A DNA stretch of 64,000 nucleotides from Chrysaora quinquecirrha. Its lineage: Eukaryota; Cnidaria; Scyphozoa; Semaeostomeae; Pelagiidae. Both the position numbers and the translations under genes were made by a program. Every line of letters starts with the position of its first letter. Within the stretch, counting starts at the first letter, position 1. This document shows, piece after piece, positions 18,321-33,800 of the stretch. Under the pieces are notes generated by a model. It was given only the letters and a program-made list of their open reading frames with translations, ran no database searches and was not told where the DNA came from. Where the stretch lies: NCBI GenBank assembly GCA_014526335.1, contig JACTAT010000022.1, positions 3,709,714 through 3,773,713 on the forward strand, in the 5' to 3' direction.

Positions 18321-20730
18321 TCAGGGTATATTATCTTCATTTATTTCGACCCTAGGGTTTATTATGGACTTGTAAGAGACCCAAGAGCTTTTATAAGGCT
18401 TTGAGAGTCCATTTATAAAGATTTTGAGCATTTTAGAACCCTCGATTTTGGCCGATTTTTGGCGATTTTTCCATAGTATAGCCTTGCCTTTTGGCCAAAA
18501 TCGGTCGATTTCAGGGGTATATTATCTTCATTTATTTCGACCCTATGGGTTTATTATGGACTTGTAAGAGACCCAAGAGCTTTTATAAGGCTTTGAGAGT
18601 CCATTTATAAAGATTTTGAGCATTTTTGAACCCTCGATTTTGGCCGATTTTTGGCGATTTTTCCATAGTATAGCCTTGCCTTTTTGGCCAAAATCGGTCG
18701 ATTTCAGGGTATATTATCTTCATTTATTTCGACCCTAGGGTTTATTATGGACTTGTAAGAGACCCAAGAGCTTTTATAAGGCTTTGAGAGTCCATTTATA
18801 AAGATTTTGAGCATTTTAGAACCCTCGATTTTGGCCGATTTTTGGCGATTTTTCCATAGTATAGCCTTGCCTTTTGGCCAAAATCGGTCGATTTCAGGGT
18901 ATATTATCTTCATTTATTTCGACCCTAGGGTTTATTATGGACTTGTAAGAGACCCAAGAGCTTTTATAAGGCTTTGAGAGTCCATTTATAAAGATTTTGA
19001 GCATTTTTGAACCATCGATTTTGGCCGATTTTTGGCGATTTTTCCATAGTATAGCCTTGCCTTTTGGCCAAAATCGGTCGATTTCAGGGTATATTATCTT
19101 CATTTATTTCGACCCTATGGGTTTATTATGGACTTGTAAGAGACCCAAGAGCTTTTATAAGGCTTTGAGAGTCCATTTATAAAGATTTTGAGCATTTTTG
19201 AACCCTCGATTTTGGCCGATTTTTGGCGATTTTTCCATAGTATAGCCTTGCCTTTTGGCCAAAATCGGTCGATTTCAGGGGTATATTATCTTCATTTATT
19301 TCGACCCTAGGGTTTATTATGGACTTGTAAGAGACCCAAGAGCTTTTATAAGGCTTTGAGAGTCCATTTATAAAGATTTTGAGCATTTTTGAACCCTCGA
19401 TTTTGGCCGATTTTTGGCGATTTTTCCATAGTATAGCCTTGCCTTTTGGCCAAAATCGGTCGATTTCAGGGTATATTATCTTCATTTATTTCGACCCTAG
19501 GGTTTATTATGGACTTCTAAGAGACCCAAGAGCTTTTATAAGGCTTTGAGAGTCCATTTATAAAGATTTTGAGCATTTTTGAACCCTCGATTTTGGCCGA
19601 TTTTTGGCGATTTTTCCATAGTATAGCCTTGCCTTTTGGCCAAAATCGGTCGATTTCAGGGGTATATTATCTTCATTTATTTCGACCCTAGGGTTTATTA
19701 TGGACTTGTAAGAGACCCAAGAGCTTTTATAAGGCTTTGAGAGTCCATTTATAAAGATTTTGAGCATTTTTGAACCCTCGATTTTGGCCGATTTTGGCGA
19801 TTTTTCCATAGTATAGCCTTGCCTTTTTGGCCAAAATCGGTCGATTTCAGGGTATATTATCTTCATTTATTTCGACCCTAGGGTTTATTATGGACTTGTA
19901 AGAGACCCAAGAGCTTTTATAAGGCTTTGAGAGTCCATTTATAAAGATTTTGAGCATTTTGGAACCCTCGATTTTGGCCGATTTTTGGCGATTTTTCCAT
20001 AGTATAGCCTTGCCTTTTGGCCAAAATCGGTCGATTTCAGGGTATATTATCTTCATTTATTTCGACCCTAGGGTTTATTATGGACTTGTAAGAGACCCAA
20101 GAGCTTTTATAAGGCTTTGAGAGTCCATTTATAAACGTTTTGAGCATTTTTAGAACCCTCGATTTTGGTCGATTTTTGGCGATTTTTCCATAGTATAGCC
20201 TTGCCTTTTTGGCCAAAATGGGTCGATTTCAGGGGTATATTATCTTCATTTATTTTCGACCCTAGGGGTTTATTATGGACTTGTAAGAGACCCAGGAGCT
20301 TTTATAAGGCTTTGAGAGTCCATTTATAAAGATTTTGAGCATTTTTGAACCCTCGATTTTGGCCGATTTTTGGCGATTTTTCCATAGTATAGCCTTGCCT
20401 TTTGGCCAAAATCGGTCGATTTCAAGGTATATTATCTTCATTTATTTCGACCCTAGGGTTTATTATGGACTTGTAAGAGACCCAAGAGCTTTTATAAGGC
20501 TTTGAGAGTCCATTTATAAAGATTTTGAGCATTTTTGAACCCTCGATTTTGGCCGATTTTTGGCGATTTTTCCATAGTATAGCCTTGCCTTTTGGCCAAA
20601 ATCGGTCGATTTCAGGGCTATATTATCTTCATTTATTTCGACCCTAGGGTTTATTATGGACTTGTAAGAGACCCAAGAGCTTTTATAGGGCTTTGAGAGT
20701 CCATTTATAAAGATTTTGAGCATTTTAGAA
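18320..20730. repeat. Satellite, mainly type A monomers
   Basis: Type A marks: CTAGGGTTTATTATGGAC, TTATAAGGCTTTG, CATTTATAAAGATTTTGAGC. Moderately uniform. Confidence 0.85.
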
Positions 20731-23700
20731 CCCTCGATTTTGTCCTATTTTTGGCGATTTTTCCATAGTATAGCCTTGCCTTTTTGGCCAAAATCGGTCG
20801 ATTTCAAGGGTATATTATCTTCATTTATTTCGACCCTTATGGATTATTATGGACTTGTAAGAGACCCAAGAGCTTTTATATGGCTTTGAGAGTCCATTTA
20901 TAAAGATTTTCAGCATTTTTTGAGCTCTCGATTTTGGCCGATATTTGGCGATTTTTCCATAGTATAGCCTTTTCTTTTTGGCCAAAATCTGTCGATTTCA
21001 GGGCTATATTATCTTTATTTTATTCGACCCTTAGGGTTTATTATGGACTTGTAAGACACCCAACAGCTTTTTTAGGGCTTTGAGAGTCCATTTATAAAGA
21101 TTTCGAGCATTTTTGGAACCCTCGATTTTGTCCTATTTTTGGCGATTTTTCCATAGTATAGCCTTGCCTTTTTGGCCAAAATCGGTCGATTTCAAGGGTA
21201 TATTATCTTCATTTATTTCGACCCTTATGGATTATTATGGACTTGTAAGAGACCCAAGAGCTTTTATATGGCTTTGAGAGTCCATTTATAAAGATTTTGA
21301 GGATTTTTTGAACCCTCGATTTTGGCCGATTTTTGGCGATTTTTCCATAGTATAGCCTTGCCTTTTTGGCCAAAATCGGTCGATTTCAGGGGTATATTAT
21401 CTTCATTTATTTCGACCCTTATGGATTATTATGGACTTGTAAGAGACCCAAGAGCTTTCATAAGGCTTTGAGAGTCCATTTATAAAGATTTTCAGCATTT
21501 TTTGAACTCTCGATTTTAGCCGATTTTTGACGATTTTTCCATAGTATAGCCTTGCCTTTTTGGCCAAAATCGGTCGATTTCAGGGGTATATTATCTTCAT
21601 TTATTTCGACCCTTATGGATTATTATGGACTTGTAAGAGACCCAAGAGCTTTCATAAGGCTTTGAGAGTCCATTTATAAAGATTTTCAGCATTTTTTGAA
21701 CTCTCGATTTTAGCCGATTTTTGACGATTTTTCCATAGTATAGCCTTGCCTTTTTGGCCTAAATCTGTCGATTTCAGGGGTATATTATCTTCATTTATTT
21801 CGACCCTATGGGTATATTATGAATTTTTAAGAGACCCAACAACTTTTATAGGGCTTTGAGAGTCCATTTATTAAGATTTTGAGGACTTTTTGAACCCTCG
21901 ATTTTGGCCGATTTTTGGCGATTTTTCCATAGTATAGCCTTGCCTTTTTGGCCAAAATCGGTCGATTTCAGGGGTATATTATCTTCATTTATTTCGACCC
22001 TATGGGTATATTATGGATTTTTAAGAGACCCAACAGCTTTTATAGGGCTTTGAGAGTCCATTTATTAAGATTTTGAGGATTTTTGAACCCTCGATTTTGG
22101 CCGATTTTTGGCGATTTTTCCATAGTATAGCCTTGCCTCTTTGGCCAAAATCGGTCGATTTCAGGGGTATATTAATTTCATTTATTTCGACCCTATGGGT
22201 ATATTATCGACTTGTAAGAGACCCAAGAGCTTTTATATGGCTTTGAGAGTCCATTTATAAAGATTTTCAGCATTTTTTGAGCTCTCGATTTTGGCCGATA
22301 TTTGGCGATTTTTCCATAGTATAGCCTTGCCTTTTTGTATAGAATAGGTCGATTTTTCCATATATTATCTTCATTTATTTTAACCCTATCAGTAATTATG
22401 GACTTTTAAGAGACCCAAGAGTAGTTTATATTGTTTTTTGAGAGTCCATTTATAAAGATTTTGGTTTTTGAACCCTCGATTTTGGCCTAGATTTTTGAAT
22501 ATTTTTCCAAAAAATAGCCTTTTCTTTTTGGCCAAAATCTGTCGATTTCAGGGGTATATTATCTTCATTTATTTTCGACCCTAGTTGTTTATTATGGACT
22601 TGTAAGAGACCCAAGAGCTTTTATAGGGCTTTGAGAGTCCATTTATAAAGATTTTGAGGATTTTTTGATCGCTCGATTTTGGCCAATTTTTGGCGATTTT
22701 TCCATAGTATAGCCTTGCCTTTTTGGCCAAAATCGGTCGATTTCAGGGGTATATTATCTTCATTTATTTCGACCCTATGGGTATATTATGGACTTTTAAG
22801 AGACCCAACAGCTTTTATAGGGCTTTGAGAGTCCATTTATTAAGATTTTGAGGATTTTTTGAACCCTCGATTTTGGCCGATTTTTGGCCATTTTTCCATA
22901 GTATAGCCTTGCCTTTTTGGCCAAAATCGGTCGATTTCAGGGTATATTATCTTCATTTATTTCGACCCTTATGGATTATTATGGACTTGTAAGAGACCCA
23001 AGAGCTTTTATAAGGCTTTGAGAGTCCATTTATAAAGATTTTCAGCATTTTTTGAACTCTCGATTTTGGCCGATTTTTGTCGATTTTTCCATAGTATAGC
23101 CTTGCCTTTTTGGCCTAAATCTGTCGATTTCAGGGGTATATTATCTTCATTTATTTCGACCCTATGGGTATATTATGAAATTTTAAGAGACCCAACAACT
23201 TTTATAGGGCTTTGAGAGTCCATTTATTAAGATTTTGAGGATTTTTTGAACCCTCGATTTTGGCCGATTTTTGGCGATTTTTCCATAGTATAGCCTTGCA
23301 TTTTTGGCCAAAATCGGTCGATTTCAGGGGTATATTATCTTCATTTATTTCGACCCTATGGGTATATTATGGATTTTTAAGAGACCCAACAGCTTTTATA
23401 GGGCTTTGAGAGTCCATTTATTAAGATTTTGAGGACTTTTTGAACCCTCGATTTTGGCCGATTTTTTGCGATTTTTCCATAGTATAGGCTTGCCTTTTTG
23501 GCCAAAATCGGTCGATTTCAGGTGTATATTATCTTCATTTATTTCGACCCTTATGGTTTATTATGGACTTGTAAGAGACCCAACAGCTTTTATAGGGCTT
23601 TGAGAGTCCATTTATTAAGATTTTGAGGATTTTTTGAACCCTCGATTTTGGCCGATTTTTGGCGATTTTTCCATAGTATAGCCTTGCCTCTTTGGCCAAA

Positions 23701-24870
23701 ATCGGTCGATTTCAGGGGTATATTATCTTCATTTATTTCGACCCTATGGGTATATTATGGATTTTTAAGAGACCCAACAGCTTTTATAGGGCTTTGAGAG
23801 TCCATTTATTAAGATTTTGAGGATTTTTTGAACCCTCGATTTTGGCCGATTTTTGGCGATTTTTCCATAGTATAGCCTTGCCTTTTTGGCCAAAATCGGT
23901 CGATTTCAGGGGTATATTATCTTCATTTATTTCGACCCTATGGGTATATTATGGACTTGTAAGAGACCCAAGAGCTTTTATATGGCTTTGAGAGTCCATT
24001 TATAAAGATTTTCAGCATTTTTTGAACTCTCGATTTTGGCCGATATTTGGCGATTTTTCCATAGTATAGCCTTGCCTTTTTGGCCAAAATCGATCGATTT
24101 CAGGGGTATGTTATCTTCATTTATTTCGACCCTATGGGTATATTATGGACTTGTAAGAGACCCAAGAGCTTTTATAGGGCTTTGAGAGTCCATTTATAAA
24201 GATTTTGAGGATTTTTTGAACGCTCGATTTTGGCCGATTTTTGGCGATTTTTCCATAGTATAGCCTTGCCTTTTTGGCCAAAATCGGTCGATTTCAGGGG
24301 TATATTATCTTCATTTATTTCGACCCTTATGGATTATTATGGACTTGTAAGAGACCCAAGAGCTTTCATAAGGCTTTGAGAGTCCATTTATAAAGATTTT
24401 CAGCATTTTTTGAACTCTCGATTTTGGCCGATTTTTGGCGATTTTTCCATAGTATAGCCTTGCCTTTTTGGCCAAAATCGGTCGATTTCAGGGGTATATT
24501 ATCTTCATTTATTTCGACCCTATGGGTATATTATGAACTTTTAAGAGACCCAACAACTTTTATAGGGCTTTGAGAGTCCATTTATTAAGATTTTGAGGAC
24601 TTTTGAACCCTCGATTTTGGCCGATTTTTGGCGATTTTTCCATAGTATAGCCTTGCCTTTTGGCCAAAATCGGTCGATTTCAGGGTATATTATCTTCATT
24701 TATTTCGACCCTATGGGTATATTATGGACTTTAAGAGACCCAACAGCTTTTATAGGGCTTTGAGAGTCCATTTATTAAGATTTTGAGGATTTTTGAACCC
24801 TCGATTTTGGCCGATTTTTGGCGATTTTTCCATAGTATAGCCTTGCCTTTTGGCCAAAATCGGTCGATTT
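20730..24870. repeat. Satellite, type B and mixed monomers
   Basis: Type B marks: CTATGGGTATATTATGGA, TTTTTAAGAGACCCAACAGC, TTATAGGGCTTTG, CATTTATTAAGATTTTGAGG. A third flavour carries CCCTTATGGATTATTATGG with TTTTCAGCATTTTTTGAACT. A strongly altered monomer lies at about 22330-22530. Confidence 0.85.
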
Positions 24871-27800
24871 CAGGGTATATTATCTTCATTTATTTCGACC
24901 CTAGGGTTTATTATGGACTTGCAAGAGACCCAAGAGCTTTTATAAGGCTTTGAGAGTCCATTTATAAAGATTTTGAGCATTTTTGGAACCCTCGATTTTG
25001 GTCGATTTTTGGCGATTTTTCCATAGGATAGCCTTGCCATTTTGGCCAAAATCGGTCGATTTCAGGGGTCTATTATCTTCATATATTTCGACCCTTAGGG
25101 TTTATTATGTCCTTGTAAGAGACCCAAGGGCTTTTATCAGGCCTTGAGAGTCTATTTATAAAGGTTTTGAGCATTTTTGAACCCTCGATTTTGGCCGATT
25201 TTTGGCGATTTTTCCATAGTATAGCCTTGCCTTTTGGCCAAAATCGGTCGATTTCAGGGTATATTATCTTCATTTATTTCGACCCTAGGGTTTATTATGG
25301 ACTTGTAAGAGACCCAAGAGCTTTTATAAGGCTTTGAGAGTCCATTTATAAAGATTTTGAGCATTTTTGAACCCTCGATTTTGGCCGATTTTTGGCGATT
25401 TTTCCATAGTATAGCCTTGCCTTTTTGGCCAAAATCGGTCGATTTCAGGGTATATTATCTTCATTTATTTCGACCCTAGGGTTTATTATGGACTTGTAAG
25501 AGACCCAAGAGCTTTTATAAGGCTTTGAGAGTCCATTTATAAAGATTTTGAGCATTTTAGAACCCTCGATTTTGGCCGATTTTTTTTTGGCGATTTTTCC
25601 ATAGTATAGCCTTGCCTTTTGGCCAAAATCGGTCGATTTCAGGGGTATATTATCTTCATTTATTTCGACCCTAGGGTTTATTATGGACTTGTAAGAGACC
25701 CAAGAGCTTTTATAAGGCTTTGAGAGTCCATTTATAAAGATTTTGAGCATTTTTGAACCCTCGATTTTGGCCGATTTTTGGCGATTTTTCCATAGTATAG
25801 CCTTGCCTTTTGGCCAAAATCGGTCGATTTCAGGGGTATATTATCTTCATTTATTTCGACCCTAGGGTTTATTATGGACTTGTAAGAGACCCAAGAGCTT
25901 TTATAAGGCTTTGAGAGTCCATTTATAAAGATTTTGAGCATTTTTGAACCCTCGATTTTGGCCGATTTTTGGCGATTTTTCCATAGTATAGCCTTGCCTT
26001 TTGGCCAAAATCGGTCGATTTCAGGGGTATATTATCTTCATTTATTTCGACCCTAGGGTTTATTATGGACTTGTAAGAGACCCAAGAGCTTTTATAAGGC
26101 TTTGAGAGTCCATTTATAAAGATTTTGAGCATTTTTGAACCCTCGATTTTGGCCGATTTTTGGCGATTTTTCCATAGTATAGCCTTGCCTTTTGGCCAAA
26201 ATCGGTCGATTTCAGGGTATATTATCTTCATTTATTTCGACCCTAGGGTTTATTATGGACTTGTAAGAGACCCAAGAGCTTTTATAAGGCTTTGAGAGTC
26301 CATTTATAAAGATTTTGAGCATTTTTGAACCCTCGATTTTGGCCGATTTTTGGCGATTTTTCCATAGTATAGCCTTGCCTTTTGGCCAAAATCGGTCGAT
26401 TTCAGGGTATATTATCTTCATTTATTTCGACCCTAGGGTTTATTATGGACTTGTAAGAGACCCAAGAGCTTTTATAAGGCTTTGAGAGTCCATTTATAAA
26501 GATTTTGAGCATTTTTGAACCCTCGATTTTGGCCGATTTTTGGCGATTTTTCCATAGTATAGCCTTGCCTTTTGGCCAAAATCGGTCGATTTCAGGGGTA
26601 TATTATCTTCATTTATTTCGACCCTAGGGTTTATTATGGACTTGTAAGAGACCCAAGAGCTTTTATAAGGCTTTGAGAGTCCATTTATAAAGATTTTGAG
26701 CATTTTTGAGAACCCTCGATTTTGGCCGATTTTTGGCGATTTTTCCATAGTATAGCCTTGCCTTTTGGCCAAAATCGGTCGATTTCAGGGGTATATTATC
26801 TTCATTTATTTCGACCCTAGGGTTTATTATGGACTTGTAAGAGACCCAAGAGCTTTTATAAGGCTTTGAGAGTCCATTTATAAAGATTTTGAGCATTTTT
26901 GAACCCTCGATTTTGGCCGATTTTTGGCGATTTTTCCATAGTATAGCCTTGCCTTTTGGCCAAAATCGGTCGATTTCAGGGGTATATTATCTTCATTTAT
27001 TTCGACCCTAGGGTTTATTATGGACTTGTAAGAGACCCAAGAGCTTTTATAAGGCTTTGAGAGTCCATTTATAAAGATTTTGAGCATTTTTGAACCCTCG
27101 ATTTTGGCCGATTTTTGGCGATTTTTCCATAGTATAGCCTTGCCTTTTTGGCCAAAATCGGTCGATTTCAGGGTATATTATCTTCATTTATTTCGACCCT
27201 AGGGTTTATTATGGACTTGTAAGAGACCCAAGAGCTTTTATAAGGCTTTGAGAGTCCATTTATAAAGATTTTGAGCATTTTTGAACCCTCGATTTTGGCC
27301 GATTTTTGGCGATTTTTCCATAGTATAGCCTTGCCTTTTGGCCAAAATCGGTCGATTTCAGGGTATATTATCTTCATTTATTTCGACCCTAGGGTTTATT
27401 ATGGACTTGTAAGAGACCCAAGAGCTTTTATAAGGCTTTGAGAGTCCATTTATAAAGATTTTGAGCATTTTTGAACCCTCGATTTTGGCCGATTTTTGGC
27501 GATTTTTCCATAGTATAGCCTTGCCTTTTGGCCAAAATCGGTCGATTTCAGGGGTATATTATCTTCATTTATTTCGACCCTAGGGTTTATTATGGACTTG
27601 TAAGAGACCCAAGAGCTTTTATAAGGCTTTGAGAGTCCATTTATAAAGATTTTGAGCATTTTTAGAACCCTCGATTTTGGCCGATTTTTGGCGATTTTTC
27701 CATAGTATAGCCTTGCCTTTTGGCCAAAATCGGTCGATTTCAGGGGTATATTATCTTCATTTATTTCGACCCTAGGGTTTATTATGGACTTGTAAGAGAC

Positions 27801-30800
27801 CCAAGAGCTTTTATAAGGCTTTGAGAGTCCATTTATAAAGATTTTGAGCATTTTTGAACCCTCGATTTTGGCCGATTTTTGGCGATTTTTCCATAGTATA
27901 GCCTTGCCTTTTGGCCAAAATCGGTCGATTTCAGGGGTATATTATCTTCATTTATTTCGACCCTAGGGTTTATTATGGACTTGTAAGAGACCCAAGAGCT
28001 TTTATAAGGCTTTGAGAGTCCATTTATAAAGATTTTGAGCATTTTTAGAACCCTCGATTTTGGCCGATTTTTGGCGATTTTTCCATAGTATAGCCTTGCC
28101 TTTTGGCCAAAATCGGTCGATTTCAGGGGTATATTATCTTCATTTATTTCGACCCTAGGGTTTATTATGGACTTGTAAGAGACCCAAGAGCTTTTATAAG
28201 GCTTTGAGAGTCCATTTATAAAGATTTTGAGCATTTTAGAACCCTCGATTTTGGCCGATTTTTGGCGATTTTTCCATAGTATAGCCTTGCCTTTTGGCCA
28301 AAATCGGTCGATTTCAGGGGTATATTATCTTCATTTATTTCGACCCTAGGGTTTATTATGGACTTGTAAGAGACCCAAGAGCTTTTATAAGGCTTTGAGA
28401 GTCCATTTATAAAGATTTTGAGCATTTTTGAACCCTCGATTTTGGCCGATTTTTGGCGATTTTTCCATAGTATAGCCTTGCCTTTTGGCCAAAATCGGTC
28501 GATTTCAGGGGTATATTATCTTCATTTATTTCGACCCTAGGGTTTATTATGGACTTGTAAGAGACCCAAGAGCTTTTATAAGGCTTTGAGAGTCCATTTA
28601 TAAAGATTTTGAGCATTTTTGAACCCTCGATTTTGGCCGATTTTTGGCGATTTTTCCATAGTATAGCCTTGCCTTTTGGCCAAAATCGGTCGATTTCAGG
28701 GTATATTATCTTCATTTATTTCGACCCTAGGGTTTATTATGGACTTGTAAGAGACCCAAGAGCTTTTATAAGGCTTTGAGAGTCCATTTATAAAGATTTT
28801 GAGCATTTTTGAACCCTCGATTTTGGCCGATTTTGGCGATTTTTCCATAGTATAGCCTTGCCTTTTGGCCAAAATCGGTCGATTTCAGGGTATATTATCT
28901 TCATTTATTTCGACCCTAGGGTTTATTATGGACTTGTAAGAGACCCAAGAGCTTTTATAAGGCTTTGAGAGTCCATTTATAAAGATTTTGAGCATTTTTG
29001 AACCCTCGATTTTGGCCGATTTTTGGCGATTTTTCCATAGTATAGCCTTGCCTTTTGGCCAAAATCGGTCGATTTCAGGGGTATATTATCTTCATTTATT
29101 TCGACCCTAGGGTTTATTATGGACTTGTAAGAGACCCAAGAGCTTTTATAAGGCTTTGAGAGTCCATTTATAAAGATTTTGAGCATTTTTGAACCCTCGA
29201 TTTTGGCCGATTTTTGGCGATTTTTCCATAGTATAGCCTTGCCTTTTGGCCAAAATCGGTCGATTTCAGGGTATATTATCTTCATTTATTTCGACCCTAG
29301 GGTTTATTATGGACTTGTAAGAGACCCAAGAGCTTTTATAAGGCTTTGAGAGTCCATTTATAAAGATTTTGAGCATTTTTGAACCCTCGATTTTGGCCGA
29401 TTTTTGGCGATTTTTCCATAGTATAGCCTTGCCTTTTTGGCCAAAATCGGTCGATTTCAGGGGTATATTATCTTCATTTATTTCGACCCTAGGGTTTATT
29501 ATGGACTTGTAAGAGACCCAAGAGCTTTTATAAGGCTTTGAGAGTCCATTTATAAAGATTTTGAGCATTTTTGAACCCTCGATTTTGGCCGATTTTTGGC
29601 GATTTTTCCATAGTATAGCCTTGCCTTTTTGGCCAAAATCGGTCGATTTCAGGGGTATATTATCTTCATTTATTTCGACCCTAGGGTTTATTATGGACTT
29701 GTAAGAGACCCAAGAGCTTTTATAAGGCTTTGAGAGTCCATTTATAAAGATTTTGAGCATTTTTGAACCCTCGATTTTGGCCGATTTTTGGCGATTTTTC
29801 CATAGTATAGCCTTGCCTTTTGGCCAAAATCGGTCGATTTCAGGGTATATTATCTTCATTTATTTCGACCCTAGGGTTTATTATGGACTTGTAAGAGACC
29901 CAAGAGCTTTTATAAGGCTTTGAGAGTCCATTTATAAAGATTTTGAGCATTTTTGAACCCTCGATTTTGGCCGATTTTTGGCGATTTTTCCATAGTATAG
30001 CCTTGCCTTTTTAGCCAAAATCGGTCGATTTCAGGGGTATATTATCTTCATTTATTTCGACCCTAGGGTTTATTATGGACTTGTAAGAGACCCAAGAGCT
30101 TTTATAAGGCTTTGAGAGTCCATTTATAAAGATTTTGAGCATTTTTCGAACCCTCGATTTTGGCCGATTTTTGGCGATTTTTCCATAGTATAGCCTTGCC
30201 TTTTTGGCCAAAATCGGTCGATTTCTGGGGTATATTATCTTCATTTATTTCGACCCTAGGGTTTATTATGGACTTGTAAGAGACCCAAGAGCTTTTATAA
30301 GGCTTTGAGAGTCCATTTATAAAGATTTTGAGCATTTTTGAACCCTCGATTTTGGCCGATTTTTGGCGATTTTTCCATAGTATAGCCTTGCCTTTTGGCC
30401 AAAATCGGTCGATTTCAGGGGTATATTATCTTCATTTATTTCGACCCTAGGGTTTATTATGGACTTGTAAGAGACCCAAGAGCTTTTATAAGGCTTTGAG
30501 AGTCCATTTATAAAGATTTTGAGCATTTTTGAACCCTCGATTTTGGCCGATTTTTGGCGATTTTTCCATAGTATAGCCTTGCCTTTTTGGCCAAAATCGG
30601 TCGATTTCAGGGTATATTATCTTCATTTATTTCGACCCTAGGGTTTATTATGGACTTGTAAGAGACCCAAGAGCTTTTATAAGGCTTTGAGAGTCCATTT
30701 ATAAAGATTTTGAGCATTTTTGAACCCTCGATTTTGGCCGATTTTTGGCGATTTTTCCATAGTATAGCCTTGCCTTTTGGCCAAAATCGGTCGATTTCTG

Positions 30801-33800
30801 GGGTATATTATCTTCATTTATTTCGACCCTAGGGTTTATTATGGACTTGTAAGAGACCCAAGAGCTTTTATAAGGCTTTGAGAGTCCATTTATAAAGATT
30901 TTGAGCATTTTTGAACCCTCGATTTTGGCCGATTTTTGGCGATTTTTCCATAGTATAGCCTTGCCTTTTGGCCAAAATCGGTCGATTTCAGGGGTATATT
31001 ATCTTCATTTATTTCGACCCTAGGGTTTATTATGGACTTGTAAGAGACCCAAGAGCTTTTATAAGGCTTTGAGAGTCCATTTATAAAGATTTTGAGCATT
31101 TTTGAACCCTCGATTTTGGCCGATTTTTGGCGATTTTTCCATAGTATAGCCTTGCCTTTTGGCCAAAATCGGTCGATTTCTGGGGTATATTATCTTCATT
31201 TATTTCGACCCTAGGGTTTATTATGGACTTGTAAGAGACCCAAGAGCTTTTATAAGGCTTTGAGAGTCCATTTATAAAGATTTTGAGCATTTTTGAACCC
31301 TCGATTTTGGCCGATTTTTGGCGATTTTTCCATAGTATAGCCTTGCCTTTTGGCCAAAATCGGTCGATTTCTGGGGTATATTATCTTCATTTATTTCGAC
31401 CCTAGGGTTTATTATGGACTTGTAAGAGACCCAAGAGCTTTTATAAGGCTTTGAGAGTCCATTTATAAAGATTTTGAGCATTTTTGAACCCTCGATTTTG
31501 GCCGATTTTTGGCGATTTTTCCATAGTATAGCCTTGCCTTTTGGCCAAAATCGGTCGATTTCAGGGTATATTATCTTCATTTATTTCGACCCTAGGGTTT
31601 ATTATGGACTTGTAAGAGACCCAAGAGCTTTTATAAGGCTTTGAGAGTCCATTTATAAAGATTTTGAGCATTTTTGAACCCTCGATTTTGGCCGATTTTT
31701 GGCGATTTTTCCATAGTATAGCCTTGCCTTTTGGCCAAAATCGGTCGATTTCTGGGGTATATTATCTTCATTTATTTCGACCCTAGGGTTTATTATGGAC
31801 TTGTAAGAGACCCAAGAGCTTTTATAAGGCTTTGAGAGTCCATTTATAAAGATTTTGAGCATTTTTGAACCCTCGATTTTGGCCGATTTTTGGCGATTTT
31901 TCCATAGTATAGCCTTGCCTTTTGGCCAAAATCGGTCGATTTCAGGGGTATATTATCTTCATTTATTTCGACCCTAGGGTTTATTATGGACTTGTAAGAG
32001 ACCCAAGAGCTTTTATAAGGCTTTGAGAGTCCATTTATAAAGATTTTGAGCATTTTTGAACCCTCGATTTTGGCCGATTTTTGGCGATTTTTCCATAGTA
32101 TAGCCTTGCCTTTTTGGCCAAAATCGGTCGATTTCAGGGTATATTATCTTCATTTATTTCGACCCTAGGGTTTATTATGGACTTGTAAGAGACCCAAGAG
32201 CTTTTATAAGGCTTTGAGAGTCCATTTATAAAGATTTTGAGCATTTTTGAACCCTCGATTTTGGCCGATTTTTGGCGATTTTTCCATAGTATAGCCTTGC
32301 CTTTTGGCCAAAATCGGTCGATTTCAGGGTATATTATCTTCATTTATTTCGACCCTAGGGTTTATTATGGACTTGTAAGAGACCCAAGAGCTTTTATAAG
32401 GCTTTGAGAGTCCATTTATAAAGATTTTGAGCATTTTTGAACCCTCGATTTTGGCCGATTTTTGGCGATTTTTCCATAGTATAGCCTTGCCTTTTTGGCC
32501 AAAATCGGTCGATTTCAGGGTATATTATCTTCATTTATTTCGACCCTAGGGTTTATTATGGACTTGTAAGAGACCCAAGAGCTTTTATAAGGCTTTGAGA
32601 GTCCATTTATAAAGATTTTGAGCATTTTTGAACCCTCGATTTTGGCCGATTTTTGGCGATTTTTCCATAGTATAGCCTTGCCTTTTGGCCAAAATCGGTC
32701 GATTTCAGGGGTATATTATCTTCATTTATTTCGACCCTAGGGTTTATTATGGACTTGTAAGAGACCCAAGAGCTTTTATAAGGCTTTGAGAGTCCATTTA
32801 TAAAGATTTTGAGCATTTTTGAACCCTCGATTTTGGCCGATTTTTGGCGATTTTTCCATAGTATAGCCTTGCCTTTTGGCCAAAATCGGTCGATTTCAGG
32901 GTATATTATCTTCATTTATTTCGACCCTAGGGTTTATTATGGACTTGTAAGAGACCCAAGAGCTTTTATAAGGCTTTGAGAGTCCATTTATAAAGATTTT
33001 GAGCATTTTTGAACCCTCGATTTTGGCCGATTTTTGGCGATTTTTCCATAGTATAGCCTTGCCTTTTGGCCAAAATCGGTCGATTTCAGGGTATATTATC
33101 TTCATTTATTTCGACCCTAGGGTTTATTATGGACTTGTAAGAGACCCAAGAGCTTTTATAAGGCTTTGAGAGTCCATTTATAAAGATTTTGAGCATTTTT
33201 GAACCCTCGATTTTGGCCGATTTTTGGCGATTTTTCCATAGTATAGCCTTGCCTTTTGGCCAAAATCGGTCGATTTCAGGGTATATTATCTTCATTTATT
33301 TCGACCCTAGGGGTTTATTATGGACTTGTAAGAGACCCAAGAGCTTTTATAAGGCTTTGAGAGTCCATTTATAAAGATTTTGAGCATTTTTGAACCCTCG
33401 ATTTTGGCCGATTTTTGGCGATTTTTCCATAGTATAGCCTTGCCTTTTGGCCAAAATCGGTCGATTTCAGGGGTATATTATCTTCATTTATTTCGACCCT
33501 AGGGTTTATTATGGACTTGTAAGAGACCCAAGAGCTTTTATAAGGCTTTGAGAGTCCATTTATAAAGATTTTGAGCATTTTGAACCCTCGATTTTGGCCG
33601 ATTTTTGGCGATTTTTCCATAGTATAGCCTTGCCTTTTGGCCAAAATCGGTCGATTTCAGGGTATATTATCTTCATTTATTTCGACCCTAGGGTTTATTA
33701 TGGACTTGTAAGAGACCCAAGAGCTTTTATAAGGCTTTGAGAGTCCATTTATAAAGATTTTGAGCATTTTTGAACCCTCGATTTTGGCCGATTTTTGGCG

